From CAZVWQ01 sp964631275 (GTDB lineage: Bacteria > Patescibacteriota > JACMRA01): a DNA stretch of 50,347 nucleotides. Of the stretch, positions 17,646-25,388 are shown in pieces; within the stretch, counting starts at the first letter, position 1; every line of letters begins with the position of its first letter. The stretch spans positions 1-50,347 of the forward strand of contig CAZVWQ010000007.1 of the NCBI GenBank assembly GCA_964631275.1, read 5' to 3'. A program made the position numbers and the translations under genes. The notes under the pieces are model-generated. The model ran no database searches. It was not told the DNA's origin and saw only the letters and a list, made by a program, of their open reading frames with translations.

Positions 17646-18054
17646 TAGTGTTAATTTGATTTTTGTGTAATTAATACTTTATTCATATTAGTCTCGTTCC
17701 AAAACTTAGGAAAATAAACTACTTCTAGGGTATTTTATAAAAAAATACTAAATTTGTAAAAACTCTAATTTTATTTTATTTAATCAAAAAAGTTTAAATA
17801 TTTCAGGAGGTTTTGAGGCACGATCAATTACAAAAAATAGTTGATTTATATTTTATTTAAAACAACAAACAAATCTACTATATGCAGTCCGTTTGTTATT
17901 GCTCAAATTTAGTTCTTCATAAAGAAATAAACCCTTTATTTAAACTTAAATTCTTAACAGCAATTATCGAACGATTAACTCAAAGGCTATAAGATCATAG
18001 TTTTAGCAATTTTAAATTAAAAGTAAATTTTTTATTTATTTTGAGACAAACTAA
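17646..18054. repeat. Intergenic region with inverted family D copy
   Basis: 17881-17991 is an inverted full-length family D copy (CAGTCCGTTTGTTATTGCTC, then TTCTTCATAAAGAAATAAACC). Around 17,806-17,860 is a weak version of the TTTTGAGGCACGATC block related to 8398-8457. No ORF. Confidence 0.55.
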
Positions 18055-18402
18055 TCAATCAATCTTAGCCAAAATCTTATCCCATTCTTTTTGACCAACT
18101 GCAATTGCTCGATTGTATTTTTTACTTTCGGTAATTAGAATTTCTAAAATGTTGTTTCTGTTTTCTTTTATTTCGTTATACACTCCGTCGTAGATTTTGA
18201 CTACTGAGTCTACTAAATCTTCTAGGTATTTTGAGTTAGTTATATCAATATTTAACTTTAGACTAGCAGACAAAGACCTTCGAATTAATTTACGCAAAAC
18301 ATAACCACGTTGTTTACCACTAGGTCTGACACCATCAGCAATTATAAAACAAGCTGCTCTAACATGGTCAGCAATAATATAACTTGGATTTTTTTGATTC
18401 AT
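18055..18402 (-). pseudogene. alaS: Alanyl-tRNA synthetase internal fragment
   Basis: 115 residues that match only the anticodon-recognition region of AlaRS: YIIADHVRAACFIIADGVRP, then GKQRGYVLRKLIRRS and a helical stretch. Full AlaRS is about 850 residues. The class II catalytic core before it and the editing and C-Ala domains after it are both absent. Such a piece cannot charge tRNA, so a functional alaS must exist elsewhere if the cell lives. An ATG opens the ORF at the break point. Confidence 0.8.
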
Positions 18403-18499
18403 TGTTTTTATGAAAAATTTAATTAAAAATTTTTAAACTTTGCAAAAATGTCAATTTAGTTTTTACACCCTTTGGGCTAATTATTACGGCAATTACCAG

Positions 18500-18840
18500 T
18501 GAAGAATTTAGTAAACTTTAAAAGAAATATTTTTATTTTTAAACTTTCCAAACTTCTGAAAATATCCGAGTCATCTAATTTTTTAGCTAAATTAGCATCA
18601 AACCAAATCCCCAAGCCATCCTTATTTACAGTCTTTTCATACCAGCTTTTACCCTCTTTATCTAACTTTATGAAACTCTCAAGCTCTCCACCAAGTCTAA
18701 AATCTTCAGGTAGTTTCTCAGGATCATCTAGCTGCCATTTATCCTATTTTCTAAACAATTCCACGTAATATTCATGATGTTTTTTTACCTCCTCGTACTC
18801 GTACTCAGGCTAGTTATATTCACCATGTAGACTCGGCTTA
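18500..18840 (-). pseudogene. Decayed gene of unknown type with two in-frame stops
   Basis: One minus-strand frame reads as a coherent acidic protein (PEYEYEEVKKHHEYYVELFR, then DKWQLDDPEKLPEDFRLGG, then ELESFIKLDKEGKSWYEKTV) but contains two stop codons, one after HGEYN and one after ELFRK. The protein-like composition and unbroken sense between the stops support a former gene. I do not recognise the family. It lies directly upstream of the alaS fragment; a family D end (18465-18500) separates them. Confidence 0.45.
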
Positions 18841-18920
18841 AGAATAAAACAAAAGTAGATTTGGTCAAAATTAGATAAATAAAAAATACCTCTTTCGACA
18901 TGAACTGTAAGAGCAACTAT

Positions 18921-18949
18921 TTGTCAAAAGCTTTTTTTTGTCCTATAAT
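18921..18949 (+). promoter_or_regulatory. Near-consensus promoter giving a leaderless transcript
   Basis: TTGTCA (18921-18926), exactly 17 bases, TATAAT (18944-18949), then eight bases to ATG 18958. The start of transcription should coincide with or nearly touch the start codon. Confidence 0.7.
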
Positions 18950-18957
18950 TGCTACGT

Positions 18958-19110
18958 ATGGAAAATATGGAAAGTCTTGGTGGTAATTCTATGTATATAA
19001 GAATAAGACTTTTAAATAGTTTTGGTTTAGGTGGGCCATTAAAGCTTCAAGAGGCTGAGGCTAAAATTGGTAGTATAATAAATTTTTTTAGCCAGCTTAG
19101 TTTTTTTTAG
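18958..19110 (+). CDS. Small hypothetical protein (50 aa)
   Basis: An ATG placed eight bases after a consensus -10 opens a 50-codon ORF: MENMESLGGNSMYIRIRLLN, then a Gly-rich turn and a Phe-rich end (IINFFSQLSFF). It ends five bases before the ATG of the 582-residue protein, so the two are surely cotranscribed. It could be a true small protein, a leader peptide, or the displaced N-terminus of the larger protein. No homology recognised. Confidence 0.5.
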   Translation: MENMESLGGNSMYIRIRLLNSFGLGGPLKLQEAEAKIGSIINFFSQLSFF

Positions 19111-19115
19111 AAAAG

Positions 19116-20864
19116 ATGCTAGAGAGAAAAAACTCTTTAGCCACGAAAGATTATTTCGATTTAGTTAACAAACTGGAGGGTGAACTATATGATCTCAAAG
19201 AAAGGATAGAAAGTGAAAGAGTTATATTAATGAATATAGATAGAATGGATAAAGTTTTGTTTGTACTTAATTATTTAGAAGAAAATAATGCTAAGCTCTT
19301 TGAAGAAATTTTAATAAAATATTTAGATTATTTAAAAAACTTCTTTCATACTGTTCTGAATAAAAATGTAGATATAGGTATAGATGACTTGAGAAATATA
19401 TGGGATGCTAAAGCTAGGCAAATCGATATTAATAAAATTAATGATAGAATTTTTGAATATCTGGCAATGCCTTATTATGATTTTGGGAGTCTGAAAATCA
19501 ATCCATTGGAAAATAATAAATTGCTAAATGAATTAAATACTATGCTTAGAGTGTTTCTTCTAAACTTAGAATTGAATTTAGCAAATTATATAAGACTAGA
19601 TGATATTACCCAAATTTATTATTTAATTGAGATGGCTTATGGAAATGAAGGAATTATAAATAGACAACAAAGTTTGAATTACGAATTACCTGAAGGCATC
19701 AGAGCTGACGCAAAAGATATAGAAAAACACGTCAAGGCAATCTTAAATTTACTTCCTCCTAATTTGATTGAGTTCTATTTTACACAGGAAAATGAAACTG
19801 GTTACGAAATTTTAGATCGAATATTTGTTGATTGGAAAGGTTTGAGTTCGAGCGATACAGGAGAAAATGATAAAAAAATACAGGCTCTCTCTAATACTTT
19901 TTTTCAAAAATATGACGCGCCCCAAAAAGTTAAGGCTTTCATCTTTGCACTAATTGAAGGATGGAGTGCAAACTTGACTCCACAAGAAATTAATAATAAA
20001 AATTTTTTACTGAAAACTTTCACAAGATTACTTAATGTCGATAATTTTGTTAATAAACTTAAAAAGAGCTTGGGTGATGATTTTGAAGATGAAATATTAA
20101 ATTTAATAGTAGAAGATAGATTGATGGACGATATAACATTCGGAAGATTATTTTATGAATTATTATATCCTTTGTCTAGGATAAACCTAATATCAACCAA
20201 TTTAATTGTAAGGTATTATCAACGTGTTAAAGATTTCGTAGAAGAAAATCCTGAATCAGAAAAAGACGTTCTTAGAAATTTCTACTACCTGCTAGATTCT
20301 TATTATGGCGATCTTTCTGAATTTTGGGATGCAACAAATAGGGCAGGTGAAAAATCAACTGTTGGTGAATTCGTATACTATGATTTAAAGTGTAAATTTA
20401 TTGATTCCTTTTACCTTGATAAAGGTACTTGGAAATATGATCCTGGTATGCCTCCTTATGAAGAAGTACAAAAAAGATTTTTAGAAAGAATGATGTTTAA
20501 AAAAGATATAAATTTTATAAGTTCTTTTTTTAGAAGTATTATTAATAAGTGCAGTGGCAACCTTAAAATTTTTGAAGATTTTTTAGAAGGGCTTTTTTCA
20601 AGTCGTGTAGGAAGCTACCAACACTTATTTTTTTATTATATTAAACCTGTGTTATTAGCTAAAATTGATGATGGGAGTAGGAATCATTACTTATTAGAAA
20701 AAACTTTGCTAGACAAATTTGGCAGTACTGAGCGAATGCGAGTGTTGAACTTGATAAAAATATTACTAACTACCAAGGAATTTTTAAGTATGAACCGTGA
20801 TTTTGGAGGGGTAACTTCTAATAATGAGGTTTATCAAATTTTAACAGATTTGGGTCTATCCTAA
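19116..20864 (+). CDS. Large helical protein of unknown function (582 aa)
   Basis: 582 residues, almost entirely predicted alpha-helix, acidic and Leu/Phe/Tyr-rich, with no transmembrane segment or signal peptide. The N-terminus (LVNKLEGELYDLKERIESER) looks like a short coiled coil. The rest reads like a helical-repeat scaffold (EILDRIFVDWKGL, LFYELLYPLSRINLISTN, FFRSIINKCSGNLKIFEDFL). No catalytic motif is visible. Its transcript starts at the promoter 18921-18949. It is followed within ~110 bases by an IS5-family remnant, which suggests a mobile or accessory segment. I do not recognise the family. Confidence 0.75.
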   Translation: MLERKNSLATKDYFDLVNKLEGELYDLKERIESERVILMNIDRMDKVLFVLNYLEENNAKLFEEILIKYLDYLKNFFHTVLNKNVDIGIDDLRNIWDAKARQIDINKINDRIFEYLAMPYYDFGSLKINPLENNKLLNELNTMLRVFLLNLELNLANYIRLDDITQIYYLIEMAYGNEGIINRQQSLNYELPEGIRADAKDIEKHVKAILNLLPPNLIEFYFTQENETGYEILDRIFVDWKGLSSSDTGENDKKIQALSNTFFQKYDAPQKVKAFIFALIEGWSANLTPQEINNKNFLLKTFTRLLNVDNFVNKLKKSLGDDFEDEILNLIVEDRLMDDITFGRLFYELLYPLSRINLISTNLIVRYYQRVKDFVEENPESEKDVLRNFYYLLDSYYGDLSEFWDATNRAGEKSTVGEFVYYDLKCKFIDSFYLDKGTWKYDPGMPPYEEVQKRFLERMMFKKDINFISSFFRSIINKCSGNLKIFEDFLEGLFSSRVGSYQHLFFYYIKPVLLAKIDDGSRNHYLLEKTLLDKFGSTERMRVLNLIKILLTTKEFLSMNRDFGGVTSNNEVYQILTDLGLS

Positions 20865-20970
20865 TCACCCCCTCTTCATCCTCTTCCTCTCATTCGTATC
20901 CAAATATCTTTTTCTGATTTTCATGCTTTCTGGGGTAACTGTAAATTACTCCAAAATCAACCAAAGATAA

Positions 20971-21163
20971 AAACATCCAGGTTTTAAACCAGTACACAAA
21001 AGATGGGTAGTTGAGAGAACAAATGCCTGGAGTGAGAAATGTAGAACACTTTGGAAAAACTATGAAAAGTTAATTTCCACTTCAATAGCCAAACTTCATC
21101 TATGCACCATCAGACTTCAAATTAAAAGATTAGCTAAAGGGTAATAATTGAATAGGTTCTATA
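20971..21163 (+). pseudogene. IS5-family transposase C-terminal remnant with insertion-sequence right end
   Basis: The frame 20971-21144 reads KHPGFKPVHKRWVVERTNAW, then SEKCRTLWKNYEKLISTS and IAKLHLCTIRLQIKRLAKG before the stop. That is the RWVVER..W...R.L.K.YE signature ending IS5-family (IS427/ISL2-like) DDE transposases. An in-frame stop at 20968 and lack of the rest show decay. Eleven bases after the stop codon comes GGTTCTATA (21155-21163), identical to the ends of the family A elements, which I take as this element's terminal repeat. Confidence 0.75.
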
Positions 21164-21227
21164 TATCAATTTTTGAACAGTTAGGTTACAAAAAAATATT
21201 ATAAATAGGTTTTTTATTTATTTTTAT

Positions 21228-21611
21228 CTATCTTAACCCCACAAAAACTTCAATTTCAACAGGTTTAAAGGTTTGTTTTTGGTTTGAGGTGTGAAGCATA
21301 TAGTTAGAATAAAAAGGGTGGAAATCTCCAGTTGAAGACCAGGTTATGTGCGGTTTTTTGTTTATACTTTTTAGTTCTGATTTAGCAAAATCTACAATAA
21401 TTGCCTCAATATATTCATCCCAGAATAGTTCAGATACGGTCAGAAAATAATTGTTGTTAAGCAAGTTGCTGTAAGCTTCAATTTCTGTTTCATTGATACC
21501 ATAGTCCAAAGTAATGTGATACTCAAAAGTCTTGGAATACCTTTTTGATAATACTTTCTCTAGTTTTGTTATTGATTCTGGGGTTAGAGTAGCCCATAGA
21601 TCATAGTACAT
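21228..21611 (-). CDS. Possible 2H phosphoesterase-like protein
   Basis: 127 residues. Two H-x-T motifs, YHITLDYG (H32/T34) and KPHITWSST (H88/T90), are spaced and placed like the paired catalytic motifs of the 2H phosphoesterase superfamily (LigT, CPDase), which act on 2',3'-cyclic or 2'-5' phosphodiesters of RNA. The protein is shorter than typical LigT (~180). It stands alone between two transposase remnants, so it may have travelled with them. The family call rests on these two motifs only. Confidence 0.5.
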   Translation of the reverse strand: MYYDLWATLTPESITKLEKVLSKRYSKTFEYHITLDYGINETEIEAYSNLLNNNYFLTVSELFWDEYIEAIIVDFAKSELKSINKKPHITWSSTGDFHPFYSNYMLHTSNQKQTFKPVEIEVFVGLR

Positions 21612-21707
21612 TTTACCTAAATTATATTTAGTTTTTCAGCTAGAAGCGCTTATTTAATAATAAGCTATAACAAACTTATTATATTTATCTTTGACAAATT
21701 AGAATAA

Positions 21708-22118
21708 AAAAAATTTAAAACTTACACTAAATTACATAGAATTTGTAAAAAATGTGGAAGCTATAAAATCCCTAAAACTACTGATCGAAATTTGTTCCGT
21801 TGTCAAAATTGTAAAACTAGATTTTCAAAACAAAAATTTGTTCAAGAAATTAATATAATTGAACTTTTTTCATTAGAAGTTTCTGCTCGTAAAGCTAGTA
21901 TGCATCTAGGTCTAAACTACAGAACTGTTAAAAACGTCTACGATAAAATTAGGCACAAAATATTATTTTTTCAAGAACAAAATTTTAAAAAATTAGAACA
22001 GGAGTTAGAACTTGATGAAAGTTATTTTGGAGGAAAAAGGAAAGGAAAGAGAGGTCGTAGGGCAAAGAATAAAAAAGTAGGTTTTGGTATTTTAGAAAGG
22101 AAAAATATTGCCATTTAA
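21708..22118 (+). pseudogene. IS1595/IS1016-like transposase, truncated
   Basis: A zinc finger (ICKKCGSYK ... FRCQNCKTRF) is followed by a helix-turn-helix (ARKASMHLGLNYRTVKNVYD) and the start of the DDE core, ELELDESYFGGKRKGKRGRR, KVGFGILERK. This is the IS1016-type branch of IS1595. The coding frame opens after a stop at 21705 and begins without ATG; TTG 21792 is the first usual start. It stops after the first catalytic aspartate segment, at the point where a family C repeat begins (about 22,101), so roughly half the transposase is lost. Confidence 0.75.
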
Positions 22119-22394
22119 AAATTCAAAAAGTCCTAATTTGAGTTGGTTTGAGTATAAATAAAAATTTGCTGTTTGGAAAAGAGGAGTTACCAGGAATTTT
22201 ATATAGCTAATCACACTAAATTTTGACAACTTATTAGCTGTTATTTAACCTAAACTAGATTTTTTCATAAAATAAAATAAGTTTGAGTATAAAAGTGGTA
22301 AGTAAGTTTTAAAGTTTAAACCTCTTTTTTCTCTTTTTTCAATTTTTAATAAAGAAAGAGGCAATATCTTTACGATTAATTTTTTAGCTAGCCT
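22119..22394. repeat. Family C remnant and family B motif before uvrC
   Basis: Family C on the minus strand spans about 22,101-22,154 (AAATTCAAAAAGTCCTAATT, then TGAGTTGGTTTGAGTATAAA). A family B motif at 22,203-22,240 includes CACACTAAATTTTGACAACT. The remainder is AT-rich with no recognised signal. Confidence 0.5.
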
Positions 22395-23396
22395 TTGTCC
22401 AAAGAAATTATCAAAAATTTACCTCATAAACCTGGAGTTTATAGATTCTATGCCTTAGATGACTCTATACTATATATTGGCAAGGCTAAAGATCTCAAAA
22501 ATCGAGTTAGTAGTTATTTTCAAGAAGGAAGGCCAAAAAATCAAAGGCTAACGCTAATGATTTCTCAGATTAAAAGAATCGAGTATACAGTAGTAAATTC
22601 TGAAAAAGAAAGTTTAATTTTAGAAGCTAACCTAATCCACGAATTACAGCCCAAATACAACATTTTACTCAAAGATGACAAAAGTTACTTATATGTTAGG
22701 ATTAGCAATCACCCGATTCCTGGAATTTTTTTGACTAGAAATAAATACGACCCAAAAAGTATCTATTTTGGACCATATACAAAACGAGCTGGAATCTGGA
22801 ATACTATTCGTACTCTACGGACTATTTTCCCTTTCTGTCAGGAGAAATACCCTACTAATCGTCCTTGTCAGTATGTTTCTATCAAGCAATGTGATGGGAT
22901 TTGTGTAGGTAAAGAAACTAAAGAAGAATATCTAGCTAAGCTTGAGCAAATCAAAAAAGTTTTACGTGGGCAAACAGATGATGTAGAGCAATTCATTAAC
23001 CAAAAAATCCAAGCAGCTGTAGAAATTCAAAATTTCGAGCTAGCCGCTCTCTGGAGAGATAAGCTCAAAATCCTTAAAGAAACAATTATTGATCAAAAGA
23101 TAATTTTGCCTACCACGCAAGACTTAGACATTCTTACACTCATAATCGAGGAATCTGAAGACGGCTTGCAGATTGGTAGTATTTTTGTCCAAAATATCAG
23201 AGCTGGTAAGATTATTAATGTAAATAACTTTTTACTTTCTGGGACTGAGGAAGAAGAAAATCAAGAAAATAAAAATCTAGACGAGATTGCTAATAATTTT
23301 TTGCAAAGATTTGTGGCTAGTTATTATTCACTTAGAACTGAACAAATCGAAGTTCTAGTTAGAGGATATATCGCAATTAATAACAATTTGTCATAA
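22395..23396 (+). CDS. uvrC: Excinuclease UvrC, N-terminal half only
   Basis: 333 residues against ~600. The GIY-YIG nuclease domain (KPGVYRFY...ILYIGKAKDLKNRV), the cysteine-containing region (PFCQEKYPTNRPCQY, KQCDGICVG) and the UVR/UvrB-binding motif (about 195-228) are present. The RNase H-like 5' nuclease domain and the helix-hairpin-helix pair are missing. The protein could still make the 3' incision with UvrB but not the 5' one. The start is TTG 22395, forced by a stop six bases upstream. A family A element begins 19 bases after the stop codon, so loss of the 3' half is probably linked to it. Confidence 0.88.
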   Translation: MSKEIIKNLPHKPGVYRFYALDDSILYIGKAKDLKNRVSSYFQEGRPKNQRLTLMISQIKRIEYTVVNSEKESLILEANLIHELQPKYNILLKDDKSYLYVRISNHPIPGIFLTRNKYDPKSIYFGPYTKRAGIWNTIRTLRTIFPFCQEKYPTNRPCQYVSIKQCDGICVGKETKEEYLAKLEQIKKVLRGQTDDVEQFINQKIQAAVEIQNFELAALWRDKLKILKETIIDQKIILPTTQDLDILTLIIEESEDGLQIGSIFVQNIRAGKIINVNNFLLSGTEEEENQENKNLDEIANNFLQRFVASYYSLRTEQIEVLVRGYIAINNNLS

Positions 23397-23414
23397 AAAT
23401 TTACATAAAAAACA

Positions 23415-23596
23415 TATAGAACCCATTTGAAATTTTTTGTTAGTTTGAAAATAAAAACTAAGAAATCCCTTGTGTTTAATATTTAAACAAGAAAATCTCG
23501 AATATTAGATTAAGAACAGTCCTAAATTACAATTTTGAAATAACTAAAGTTAAAAATATTTATTTAAAAGTATAAATAAATCAAATAGGTTCTATA
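23415..23596. mobile_element. Family A MITE (182 bp) at the break point of uvrC
   Basis: The clearest member: TATAGAACCCATTTGAAATT at the left and AAATCAAATAGGTTCTATA at the right, that is TATAGAACCYATTTG against its inverted copy. There is no coding capacity. The terminal nonamer is the same as the IS5-family remnant end at 21155-21163, so that transposase is the likely mobiliser. Confidence 0.7.
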
Positions 23597-23695
23597 CTCT
23601 ACTTTAAAATTTATGAAACCCAAATATTTCGTGTAAGTTCTTATGTTTTTAGCTAGAATTATTTTTAAGTAATTATTTTTTATAGGTTATTGATT

Positions 23696-23724
23696 TTGAC
23701 ATCTTAAGGCTAAAATTTTATTTA
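23696..23724 (+). promoter_or_regulatory. Promoter for leaderless transcript of the heme-protein gene
   Basis: TTGACA (23696-23701), 17 bases, TATTTA (23719-23724), then eight bases to ATG 23733. The geometry is the same as at 18921-18958 and at the ilvD piece. Confidence 0.65.
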
Positions 23725-23732
23725 TTAGTTTC

Positions 23733-24440
23733 ATGGAGCAATTTATTTTTAGTTTAGAATATATTTTAGCTATTATTGCTATTCTAGTGATAACTGTTAT
23801 TTTTTATTACAAAGAGAAACCTATCCGAAACTTTATTTTAGGTATTTCTGTTTTGGGTACTTTAGCAGTTATAACTATTTTAATTTCTTTTCTCAAAGAA
23901 AACATAAATCTAAGTTATTTATTAGTTTTAAGCTCAGGATATACTGCTATCATAATTCTGATGTTTGTATTATTAATTGGTCCGATGGCTAGATTAACTA
24001 AATCCAAGTTTTGGAAAAAAATGTTAGCCAACCGTAGAAATATTGGAGTTTCAGTTTTTATTTTTGGTTTTTTTCATTATCTATCTAATTGGAATTCTAC
24101 CTTTAACTGGAATCCAAAGCTATTGCAACTTTTAGCTGATCCAAATACTAATTACGGCAGAGGGCTGATATCTGGACTTTGTGCTCTGGTTATTTTTGGA
24201 GTAGTAGCTTTAGTTTCTAATCAGTTTTCAATCAAAAAACTAGGTAGAAAATTTTGGAAGTGGATTCAGTTAACTAGTTATTTAGCTCTGGTTTTAGTAG
24301 TTTTTCATGTAATTTTACTAGGTAGTTTATTTCAAGAATTTATAATTTTGAGAATTTTATTTTTAACTTTATTTATTTTTGTAGTTGCTATAAAGATTGT
24401 AGATATTGTTATTTTGAAGAAGAAAAAAATCAATAGGTAA
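23733..24440 (+). CDS. Ferric-reductase-like transmembrane protein (MsrQ/YedZ-like)
   Basis: 235 residues with about six membrane spans. Histidines sit within helices in FGFFHYLSNW and VLVVFHVILLG, preceded by RRNIGVSVFIFG, the arrangement of the heme-b binding ferric-reductase-like domain of MsrQ (YedZ). MsrQ passes electrons to the periplasmic methionine sulfoxide reductase MsrP; no msrP is adjacent. The gene has its own promoter directly in front of the ATG. The family match is by pattern, and heme ligation is inferred. Confidence 0.65.
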   Translation: MEQFIFSLEYILAIIAILVITVIFYYKEKPIRNFILGISVLGTLAVITILISFLKENINLSYLLVLSSGYTAIIILMFVLLIGPMARLTKSKFWKKMLANRRNIGVSVFIFGFFHYLSNWNSTFNWNPKLLQLLADPNTNYGRGLISGLCALVIFGVVALVSNQFSIKKLGRKFWKWIQLTSYLALVLVVFHVILLGSLFQEFIILRILFLTLFIFVVAIKIVDIVILKKKKINR

Positions 24441-25388
24441 AAATCATAATTAATTATTAGCGTATTCGTTAGTTTTTTATTATATACCCTTTGAGTTAAT
24501 CGTTACAATAATTACCCGTTAATAATTTAGCTTAAATAAAAGGATTTATTGCTTTATGAAGAGTTAAATTTAGGCTAATAGTAAACGGATTAGGCATTTT
24601 TTATATTTAAAAGATAAATAATATTTCTTACATTTATAGGACAAGGTAAACATCTAAAAATTTAAAAAGTCCTGATCTTAGCTGTTTTAAGTATAAGAAA
24701 TATCTATTGACAGTTTTTCTGTTTAGATTAATATTTAACTACTTACTTAGATTTAATATCCATAAAAACAAATATAACTATTACACTCAATTCAGTTTCA
24801 TAAATTTATATTTTTAAATCTTAAAAACTCATAAAATAGCTTCAAAACTCAATTAAGTTTAGCTTTACTGTCTGATTTGATTGCGGAATCGATATAATAT
24901 AGTTAACCTCTAAACAAATTAGAAGTTTTAATCTAGCAAAACCATCTTGTTTGTTTGACTAGACCTTGATTCTATCATTTTTTGAATTAAAAGCTAAAAA
25001 AAGAATTGCCTAGCTAGTATAGAGATTTACTATATCAAACTTAGATAGAAATCTTAATTTTTATTTTATTAATAAAGGTTTTTTTGCTAATAATTTTTTA
25101 TTATAATGATTACAAACCAAATTTTAGTTTTTTTAGGATTTAGATTTCAGCTAGGTTAAAATAAAACATCAAAAAGAAATATTTGAAAATTCAAAAAGTC
25201 CTAATTTGAGTTGATTTGAGTATCAATCAATAGTTAATCTAAAAACTATGATAAAAGTAAGTGTCAAATATATATTTTTAATTTTACAGTTGCTGATTTT
25301 ATTTAATTTTACCATAGACCTAAATTAGAATTGTTATTTTATGGTGAACTAGTTATTTATAACTGAATTAAATTTTAAGAAATTTTTA
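24441..25388. other. 948-bp gene-free region with family D and C repeats
   Basis: 24483-24595 is a direct full-length family D copy. Family C copies on the minus strand lie at 24646-24694 (partial) and 25149-25222 (GGTTAAAATAAAACATCAAA, then GAAATATTTGAAAATTCAAA). A possible argS promoter is TTGTTA-17-TATTTA ending about 30 bases before ATG 25389. No ORF is supported. Confidence 0.55.

Noticed and set aside
18499..18768. Plus-strand 89-codon ORF
   Set aside because: The opposite strand carries a more protein-like frame with two stops (a decayed gene); the plus-strand frame is Ser/Leu-rich antisense noise.
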